A program made the position numbers and the translations under genes. The notes below the pieces were generated by a model. That model saw nothing but the letters and a program-made list of their open reading frames with translations, ran no database searches and was not told where the DNA came from. From Bacteroidales bacterium (GTDB lineage Bacteria > Bacteroidota > Bacteroidia > Bacteroidales > UBA12077): a DNA stretch of 34,991 nucleotides. Shown here in pieces: positions 23,698-31,500 of this stretch. Where the stretch lies: contig JANQHE010000036.1 in NCBI GenBank assembly GCA_028282785.1, forward strand, positions 1-34,991, read 5' to 3'. How positions within the stretch are numbered: position 1 is the first letter of the stretch; every line of letters starts with the position of its first letter.

Positions 23698-24084
23698 TTA
23701 ATAATCTTCTATAATTTTAAATTCAAATGGAATTTTAATCATTTCAGAATATTCCATCCCGGTATCTCTCATATCATCATCTTCTTCAAGATAGTTCCAA
23801 ATAATAGTAACTTTTTTTTCACTGTTTTCAACAATTCTTTCAAGTATGTAAAATATTTCCAATAACATGGTTGCAGTTGCAGAGTTGTAGTACTGCAAGC
23901 GAAATTCAAATCTGGTTTCGTTATTCGGGTCTTTAATATATTCTTCTAGCCATATTAGAACCGGATCGAAAAAGCGGCGGACCTCTTCAGGAAATGATTT
24001 GCCAAACATTAAGAATTTGCTTAAATCTTTATCAAGGTTTATTCCGGGAGATTCGTCGGTTGCTGCAATAGTTAACGGTTCCAT
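23698..24084 (-). CDS. SiaC-like regulatory phosphoprotein, copy 2 (DUF1987)
   Basis: A 128-residue protein of the DUF1987/SiaC family. In Pseudomonas aeruginosa SiaC is a switch protein phosphorylated on Thr68 by SiaB and dephosphorylated by the PP2C phosphatase SiaA. Here Ser68 in LQYYNSATATMLLEIF occupies that position, after the family pattern FLMFGKSFPEEVRRFFDPVL (25-44) and before VTIIWNYLEEDDDM. The gene is 19 bases downstream of a related copy and of the phosphatase. Likely role: a phosphorylation-controlled partner protein. Its target (a diguanylate cyclase in Pseudomonas) is not encoded here and could differ. Confidence 0.85.
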   Translation of the reverse strand: MEPLTIAATDESPGINLDKDLSKFLMFGKSFPEEVRRFFDPVLIWLEEYIKDPNNETRFEFRLQYYNSATATMLLEIFYILERIVENSEKKVTIIWNYLEEDDDMRDTGMEYSEMIKIPFEFKIIEDY

Positions 24085-24103
24085 TATATTTTTAAGATTT
24101 GTA

Positions 24104-24493
24104 TTAAAAATCAGCTTCTTCTAAAGCGTGATATTCGAAAGGTAAGCTTACTAATTCGGCGTATTCTTCTCCGGCATCTAACATATCTTCATCAATTTCC
24201 AAATAATTCCATGAGATGATAACTTTTTTACCTGTTTTATAAATACTGTCAAGAATGTTTAATATTTCCAAAATTATTAGGGAAGATGAAGAATTGAAAT
24301 ATTCCATTTTAAATTCAAATAATGTTTCCTCTTTGGGATCTTTAGCATAATTTTCGAGCCATTCCAAAACAGGGGCATAAAATGACCTGCTTTCTTCGGG
24401 GAATGATTTTCCCTTCATTTCGAATTTACCTGAGTTTTTATCTAAGTAAATTTGGGGAGTCGAATCCGTTTTATCGATTTTTAATTCTGTCAT
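24104..24493 (-). CDS. SiaC-like regulatory phosphoprotein, copy 1 (DUF1987)
   Basis: A 129-residue paralogue of the neighbouring gene: GKFEMKGKSFPEESRSFYAP, then EYFNSSSSLIILEIL and VIISWNYLEIDEDM. The serine at position 68 (N-S-S-S-S) lies where SiaC carries its phosphothreonine. The two copies differ over much of their length but share the SFPEE core, the phospho-site and the WNYLE strand, so they arose by duplication and have diverged. The gene starts 3 bases after the phosphatase stop, which implies coupled translation with it. Confidence 0.87.
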   Translation of the reverse strand: MTELKIDKTDSTPQIYLDKNSGKFEMKGKSFPEESRSFYAPVLEWLENYAKDPKEETLFEFKMEYFNSSSSLIILEILNILDSIYKTGKKVIISWNYLEIDEDMLDAGEEYAELVSLPFEYHALEEADF

Positions 24494-24496
24494 AAG

Positions 24497-26704
24497 TTAT
24501 GCTTTTAAATAAGAGTCTAATTTAGATAAAAAAAGTTTAAGCTTAATGGGTTTTAGTATAAAATCGTCGCAACCAACCTCCACAGAACGTTCTTTTGCAT
24601 CTTGCAAACTTAATGCAGTTTGGGCAATAACTGGTATATCAGGTTTAACTTCTTTTATTCTTTTTGTTGTTTCAAATCCATCTAACTTAGGCATATTAAT
24701 ATCCATTAAAATTAAATCAATTTGGGGGTTCTTATTGAAAATTTCAATAGCTTCTTCACCATCCTTAGCTCTTATAACATTTACTCTTGTTTGTTTTAAT
24801 GCTTCAACTAAAAAAAGGTAATTCATTTCAGTATCTTCAGCTATAAGAATGGTTTTTTTGCTCCAATCATACGTATCTTTCTTTTCTAATGATTTGGCTA
24901 CTTCTAATTTAATACCAATTACGAGAATATCATCTAACTGTATATTATCTCCTTTCCAGTCTTCAAAGGTTTTGTCAAGAATTTCCTTTTGAACATTCAT
25001 AGGTTTTTTATGAATCTCAAGTAACAATTTTTGAAAGTTCTTCGACATAAATTTAAAGTTTTTACTCCCTCCAATTTGGTCATAAAATCCATCAGAAAAC
25101 ATATAAATGATATCGTTTTCTTTATAATCAAATTCGTGATTGGTGAAAGGTTTATATGCATTTCGGTGAATGCTAACAGGCATTCGATCCGCTTTAATAA
25201 CTTCTAATTTGTTATTTTTTATAATATAAAGTGGATTATGAGCTCCTGCAAACTGGATTTTTTGTTTTTCCGAATCAATGATACATAAAGCCATATCAAT
25301 TCCATCTTTAGATTCTGTATTTTCTCCGGTTTGGTGTAACGAATCGATTATATAGTTTCGAAGTTGATTTAATATTTCATTAGCCTGTAATGAATATATG
25401 TGTTTATTTTCGATAATTTTAGTAACAATTTCGTTCAAGAAAGCAGTGCCTAACATACTCATAAAAGCACCTGGTACTCCATGACCAGTGCAGTCTGCTG
25501 CTGCAATAATGATTTTACCATCTTTATTCATCATCCAGTAAAAATCACCACTTACAATATCTCTCGGTTTATATAATATAAAGTGTTCAGGGAGATTTCT
25601 TTTTATAAAATTAAGAGGAGGTAAAAGAGCATTTTGAATTCGTTTAGCATATTCAATACTATCGGTAATATCCTTTTTTTGTTGATGGGCTAAATCTCTT
25701 TGCTGTTCAATTTTCTCTTTTTGTTCCTTAATCTGAATATTTTGGGATTCCAGTAATTGATTTGCTTTCTTTTTAGCTCTGTTTTGTCTTAAAACTAATA
25801 TTGAGAATATTAGAATTAATAAAAAGATAGAAGATGCACTTAATATAACTATTCTTTTATTCCTTTTCTCTGCTTGTATGGTTATTTCCTTTAACTCAAG
25901 CTCTAATTGTTGCTTTTGTTTAATGGCCTCAGTTTCTTCTAAAGTTTTTTGAGTTTCTTCGAGCTGATTCGTAGTTTCAGATAAGGTTTGTTCAGTTTTA
26001 ATTTTTTCGTTTTGAGCTTGCTGAACTTTTTCTTTTGATTTTTCCTCAATTTCTTTAATTTCCTGAGATTTAATATGTTTATCTAAAGAAGCAAATTGCT
26101 CAAAATATTTCATGGTATTTTCAGAATCGCCCAGTAGTTCATAATTTTCGGCAAGCATACCATAACATGTTCGTACCAGCTTTAAATTATTAAATTCCTG
26201 AGCATAGACGAGAGCTTCATTTATATGCTTTATGGCCTCTTGATACTGAGAAAGATTTTTTAATGCTGTGGCCTTATTCATTAACCCTGCATAAATACCA
26301 TCTTTTTGATTTAAATCTCTTGCAATTTGAAGACCTTTATCGAAGTTAATTAATGCATTTTGATAATCCTCTTTATCTGAGAGAATTAAGCCAATATTAT
26401 AATGTAAAGATTTTATTCCGTTTTGATTATTATTAGACTTATTAAGTTCCAGAGACAGGTTAAAGTAATCAATAGCATTATCGTAAAGTGCATTTTCCCA
26501 ATATAGATATGCAATTTCATTAATAGCTTCGGCCTGAAGAATAGAATTATTTTCCTTTTGGTATTTTTCTACATTATTTTTTAATGTATTTATCTTGCTT
26601 GTTGTTTGTAAATCAAGACCTTGTCCAAATGTAAATAAATGAACAAATAATGCAGAAATGGTAAATATTATAAATATCCTTTTACACATGAAAGATTCTT
26701 CCAT
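24497..26704 (-). CDS. Membrane TPR protein with PP2C/SpoIIE phosphatase and C-terminal receiver domain
   Basis: A 735-residue modular signalling protein. Signal or anchor (7-28), TPR repeats (about 35-215, e.g. IKSLHYNIGLILSDKEDYQNALINFDKGL), coiled coil (215-282), one membrane segment (285-305), a second coiled coil (310-350), then a SpoIIE-type PP2C domain (about 355-600) with metal aspartates in SGDFYW (Asp387), AADCTGHGVPGAF (Asp404), FSDGFYD (Asp538) and DDILVIG (591-592), and finally a receiver domain (617-735) with acidic pocket Glu623/Asp624, phospho-acceptor Asp668, Thr696 and Lys718. It should dephosphorylate the SiaC-like proteins encoded next, under control of the sensor part and the receiver. 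Start: ATG 26704, two bases after the preceding stop; ATG 26689 is an alternative. Confidence 0.9.
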   Translation of the reverse strand: MEESFMCKRIFIIFTISALFVHLFTFGQGLDLQTTSKINTLKNNVEKYQKENNSILQAEAINEIAYLYWENALYDNAIDYFNLSLELNKSNNNQNGIKSLHYNIGLILSDKEDYQNALINFDKGLQIARDLNQKDGIYAGLMNKATALKNLSQYQEAIKHINEALVYAQEFNNLKLVRTCYGMLAENYELLGDSENTMKYFEQFASLDKHIKSQEIKEIEEKSKEKVQQAQNEKIKTEQTLSETTNQLEETQKTLEETEAIKQKQQLELELKEITIQAEKRNKRIVILSASSIFLLILIFSILVLRQNRAKKKANQLLESQNIQIKEQKEKIEQQRDLAHQQKKDITDSIEYAKRIQNALLPPLNFIKRNLPEHFILYKPRDIVSGDFYWMMNKDGKIIIAAADCTGHGVPGAFMSMLGTAFLNEIVTKIIENKHIYSLQANEILNQLRNYIIDSLHQTGENTESKDGIDMALCIIDSEKQKIQFAGAHNPLYIIKNNKLEVIKADRMPVSIHRNAYKPFTNHEFDYKENDIIYMFSDGFYDQIGGSKNFKFMSKNFQKLLLEIHKKPMNVQKEILDKTFEDWKGDNIQLDDILVIGIKLEVAKSLEKKDTYDWSKKTILIAEDTEMNYLFLVEALKQTRVNVIRAKDGEEAIEIFNKNPQIDLILMDINMPKLDGFETTKRIKEVKPDIPVIAQTALSLQDAKERSVEVGCDDFILKPIKLKLFLSKLDSYLKA

Positions 26705-26706
26705 GA

Positions 26707-28443
26707 TTATTCAATAAAAAAATCTATGGTTTTCTGACTCTTATTACCTAGCTTATCTATTGCCGTAACGTTTATTGTATATAACTTTTCTTTCTGAAAT
26801 CCTTTAATCAAACTATTATATGGCCTGTTTGCCGATCCATTAATAGCATATAACATATTATCAAAACCTACTGATGTATCTGTTGAGGATAAAAATAAGA
26901 CTACATGATTTGGATATGCATCATAGCTTTTTCCATCAATATTCCGTTTCTTGTCAGAAATAATGCTAAATCTAAAAAAGATTTCAGGGCCTGTATTATC
27001 TTCAACGCATATAAAAGTATTAGTGCTAGAATTATCTACATTATCGTAACCAGTGTAAGTTACAGAGTGTTTTCCTTCCTGGTTAATACTAAATGCTTCC
27101 GTATATTGTTCTATTTCACTATTATTAATACTATATTCCGTTCTTTTATAACCAGAGGCATCATCTTTGGCAGCTAATATAATTTTAGTTTCTGCAGTTA
27201 TAAACGCTGTATCTTTTGAAATAAAGTTTGCTCCCTGGAATCGATGACCTAAAGTAGGACCTGACAGATCAACATAAGAAATGTTTGATTTATCAGTCAT
27301 TATAGTGTTTATTGCTTGATTATTAACATTATCAGTAACGAAAGTTTTAATTTTTAGTTTACCTGATTTTGAAAGATAAAATGGTCTTGAATATTCAATA
27401 AAATCACCGTCATTAATTGAGTACATTATTTGTTGTACACCTGCCTTATTGTCCATAGCAGTCAGTTTTACTTTACTGCGACCCGAAGAATATTCGCGTC
27501 CGTTGGCAATGAAAGTGTTACCGACTAATTCATCTACGATCATTGGAGCTGTTTTATCCAGGTAAAATTTGTATTCTTTTTTTTCTTCTTCATTTCCAGC
27601 ATTGTCAATAGAATAATATATAATTGTATGTTCTCCTTCTTTTAATCCTGAAATTATTATTGGATTGCGATAGTTATAAAATGTTCCCCTGTTTATGGAA
27701 AATACCGTTTTTTTAACTTTTGAATTTTTATCAGATGGATCAAGAAGGATCTTTGATCGGGGAGAAACTATATCATTATAAAGATCCGGGTCAACCGTTA
27801 ATTTAGTAACGGGCTTAGTTAAATCAAGTTTTATATAAATTAACTTAGGAGTTTCAGCATTTCCAACATTATCAACAGAATAATATTTAATCTTATATAT
27901 TTTCTCCTGATTTAATTCAACTGTTTCAGATAACTTTTTATATGGTTGTCCGTCAACTGAAACATATGTACTCTCTAAGCCAGAAGTTGCATCATAAGCA
28001 GAAAATGAAATAGCTAATTTTTCACCGAAATAATAAACCGAATCATTTTTGTAGTATTTTCTATCACTGAAATCAAATTTGGTGACAGGAGCTTTGCTAT
28101 CCGCATATAACTCAAAAATCACATCTGAAATAGGATAGATTACTTTTTTAGTTGTTGTATCTACTTTAGAAGGAGACCTAAATGTGTTGTATCCTTCCGT
28201 ATCCAAATACATAGGATTGGCATATTTTTTAGAGTCTTCACTTGGGACTAATAAATAAGATTCTGAGTCTGCCTGATCAGAGGTTCCCACTCTAAAAAAT
28301 AATGGTAAGTTTTTGTTAGTATAAAGTTTACCATCTTCAGACCTATACATCTTTTTTTTGTGCTTTAAGGGTTCTTGGGAGTGGCCAATTGAAACAATAA
28401 GAAATACGATTAATGCAGGTAAAATAATTTTTGATGATCTCAT
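26707..28443 (-). CDS. Exported OmpL47-like repeat protein
   Basis: A 578-residue exported protein (signal peptide MRSSKIILPALIVFLIVSIG, ending SHSQ). The mature part contains five to six repeated immunoglobulin-like units with the pattern Y-S-I-N/D-x-G-x-x-x-x-Y-x-x-P, then G-x-H-x-I-x-Y-x-S/T-x-D-N-A/V-G-N, for example YNYRNPIIISGLKEGEHTII and YSIDNAGNEEEKKEYKFYLD. This matches the OmpL47-type beta domain often found at bacterial surfaces. The stop is two bases before the start of the phosphatase gene, so the two products are probably made together, and this protein may act as an extracytoplasmic partner of the sensor. No enzymatic motif is seen. Confidence 0.8.
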   Translation of the reverse strand: MRSSKIILPALIVFLIVSIGHSQEPLKHKKKMYRSEDGKLYTNKNLPLFFRVGTSDQADSESYLLVPSEDSKKYANPMYLDTEGYNTFRSPSKVDTTTKKVIYPISDVIFELYADSKAPVTKFDFSDRKYYKNDSVYYFGEKLAISFSAYDATSGLESTYVSVDGQPYKKLSETVELNQEKIYKIKYYSVDNVGNAETPKLIYIKLDLTKPVTKLTVDPDLYNDIVSPRSKILLDPSDKNSKVKKTVFSINRGTFYNYRNPIIISGLKEGEHTIIYYSIDNAGNEEEKKEYKFYLDKTAPMIVDELVGNTFIANGREYSSGRSKVKLTAMDNKAGVQQIMYSINDGDFIEYSRPFYLSKSGKLKIKTFVTDNVNNQAINTIMTDKSNISYVDLSGPTLGHRFQGANFISKDTAFITAETKIILAAKDDASGYKRTEYSINNSEIEQYTEAFSINQEGKHSVTYTGYDNVDNSSTNTFICVEDNTGPEIFFRFSIISDKKRNIDGKSYDAYPNHVVLFLSSTDTSVGFDNMLYAINGSANRPYNSLIKGFQKEKLYTINVTAIDKLGNKSQKTIDFFIE

Positions 28444-28573
28444 GATATTTTTAGGTTTTCTAAGAGCAATAATATTCTTTTTATACGATAAAGTCTAAAA
28501 AGGTTGTATAAATTTAGAAATAAAACCTTCTTAATGCAATCAAATTCTTAAAAACAGTACTTTTATTCAATTA

Positions 28574-31500
28574 TTACCTCATTAATGTTACTGTTCCTGA
28601 AATTCGTTTAGCACCATTTTTTAGATTAATTATATAATAATAAGCATCCATTGGTAATTTTTTACCATTATACGTTCCATCCCACTGCTGATCTTGCTCA
28701 TATCCTTTAGAGTAGAATACTATTTTGCCCCAACGATCAAATACTTCAATTTCTACATCAGGATATAATCCTTGCATATCAATAACCCAAATATCATTTA
28801 CGCCATCATCATTTGGAGTAAATGCGGAAGGTATGTCAATACAATCATCAAAGGCACTCCTTACAATAAAGGTTGAGTCTGTTTCACAGGAGCTTGAATC
28901 CATAACTACAACTTCGTAAATACCGGATCTGATCTCATACAAGTTTTCTTCATTAAATCCGTCATCCCAATATATTGTATAAGGAGTTCTACCTCCTGAA
29001 ACATTTAACTCAATCGATCCATCACGAATATCTGGACATGTAGGCCTAATCACTGCTGGTGTTAATATTAACTTATCAGGTTCGTCAATCAATATATTAG
29101 TATCCACTTGACAATCATGAATATCTGATATATTAATTTGATATGTACCCGGAGGTAATTGATCCCCTGAATTTGTTGTAAGTCCATTTGACCAGTTATA
29201 AGTATAATCCGGAGTTCCACCAAACATGCTTAACGTGATATACCCATCATCAAAGCCATAACACGTAATATCTTCTTTTGTTGCTGTTAGTGTTAACGGA
29301 TCAGGTTGAGTAATTTCTACTGTAGATACCTCAAGACAGTTATTGTTATCAACAACAGAAATATTATAATTACCCGGATCAAGGTTAGTTGCTATACTAT
29401 CTGTAAATAAAGCAGAATGGCTCCATTGGTAAGTATATGGAGTTATTCCTCCTTGTGGTGTTATTATGATTTGTCCATTAGAATAACCAAAACAAGTAAT
29501 ATTTTCTGAATAGATGTTATTTGCAATTTCATCTGGTTCTGAAATAATAATTTCATCAGTTGCAACACAACCTTTAGAGTCCATTACGTTAACCTCATAT
29601 ACTCCTGATGATAATCCGGAAATTGAGTTTGTTGTTTGTCCGCCTGGATTCCAGCTAATAGAATATCCTCCGTTTCCTCCTGAAATATCAACACTTGCAG
29701 TTCCGTCTTCATAACCAAAACACGAAGAATTTTCACCAGTAATAATAGCTTCTAATAGTTCAGGTTCAAAAATTACTGCTGTATCATAAATTTCACAATC
29801 TTTTGCATCAGTTACAGTAACAAAATATTGCCCACCGGATAAGCCAGTTTGATCTTCTGAGACAGGATCTAAATTACTACTTGACGTACCTCCCCAATTG
29901 TATGTATACGGGCTTTCAGTATTACCGCCCGTTACAATTAAATCAATACTGCCATCACTATCGTCAAAACAAGTAACATCTGTAAATATGATTTCAGAAT
30001 AATATTCGAGAGGCTCGTTAATAATTGTAAATGAGTCAGTTTCACAACCTCGCCAGTCATTAACTGTTACGGTATATGTACCTCCGGATAATCCTGTTTG
30101 ATTTTGAATGCTATCCACTAATCCACTTCCATCGAGAGTTGACCAGTAAAAGTCATAAGGATCCGTAAATGGAATACCAATATAGAAGTCTTTGTCGTTT
30201 CCACCGGAAATATATAAATTAATGGTTCCATCTGCATCACCTTCACAAGATATATTAGTTGGCAATATTGAATCAATTTTTATAGGATCAGGTTCCATAA
30301 TTTCAACTGATTCTACTGCTTTACAACCTTCAACATTAGAAGCAGTAACCGTATAAATACCAGGAGAAAGGTTAGTAATTTGAGCTGTAGTTTCAAGTGT
30401 AGACCATTCATAATTTGTAAAACCAACAGCATCTGCTTCCGCTGTACCATCATTTTCTCCATAACAACTAACATGTACAGGGAATATATTTATAGCAGTT
30501 TGAGGAGGTTCTCCTACAATCATCGATGTGTCTTGTGCACAACCTTTCCAGTCGGTTACGGTGGCAAAATATTCTCCTCCATCCAGACCTCCAACCGAAT
30601 CTGTTGTTTGGCTTATTGTCCATGAATAGTCATAATTACCATTACCTCCTGTTGGTGTTAGAATTACGTAACCATCTCCAGCACCGTTACACGAAACATT
30701 TTTAACAGTATCTATAATTGGAACAAGCCTATCAGGTTGTTCGATTAAAACGGAATCCGTTTTAATACAACCTTGATTATCAGTTACCGTAACAGTATAC
30801 CATCCAATCGATAATACTGAATCTGTAGCAGACGTTTGATGATTATATGGGTCATTCCAGTTATATGAAAAATCATTAACTCCATTCTCAGCTATTACAT
30901 AAGCTCTTCCATTTGATTCTAAATAACAAACAACGCTATCTGCAAACATATCGGTATCAGCAGTTGGATGAACTGTGATAGAATCTACAACAGATGGACC
31001 GTCAGCACAACCAGTAGCAATGGATCTTGGTGTTATAGTATAACGAACTACCTGAGGTTTAGCAGGTCCTGCCGTAGAATTATGTAATGAATCAGTGATA
31101 ATATATGAATCAATAAGGTTTGTTTGAGACAGAGTATTTCCTGATAATCCAGCATCCGCAACAGAAACAAAATCGAACGTTACCTGGCCAAGAGTCATTA
31201 CATTAGGTGTTGTTAATGTAATATTTGTTCTTTCATCGTTACAGATGGTATCTTTAAGAACTGAAGTAAATACTCGTGGTGTAGGATCAATCCATATATC
31301 TACGGTAATTTCTTCTGCTGCATCAGTACATTCATTATTATTGCTGGCATTTATGCTCCATGGTGTAATCGTATATTGAATTAATTGCTTGCTGAAACTG
31401 GTATTTATTAAATTTTGAATTATTGCCGTACCAATATTTTGTCCACTACCGGAACTATTTGATTCTCCCGTTATATTTGGGTTATCTGTTACTGTCCACG

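Noticed and set aside
28855-30965. Regularly spaced repeats that could be taken for a CRISPR array
   Set aside because: The periodicity is at protein level (SprB repeats of 70-90 residues) in an open reading frame; DNA units are not identical and there are no short direct repeats with spacers.
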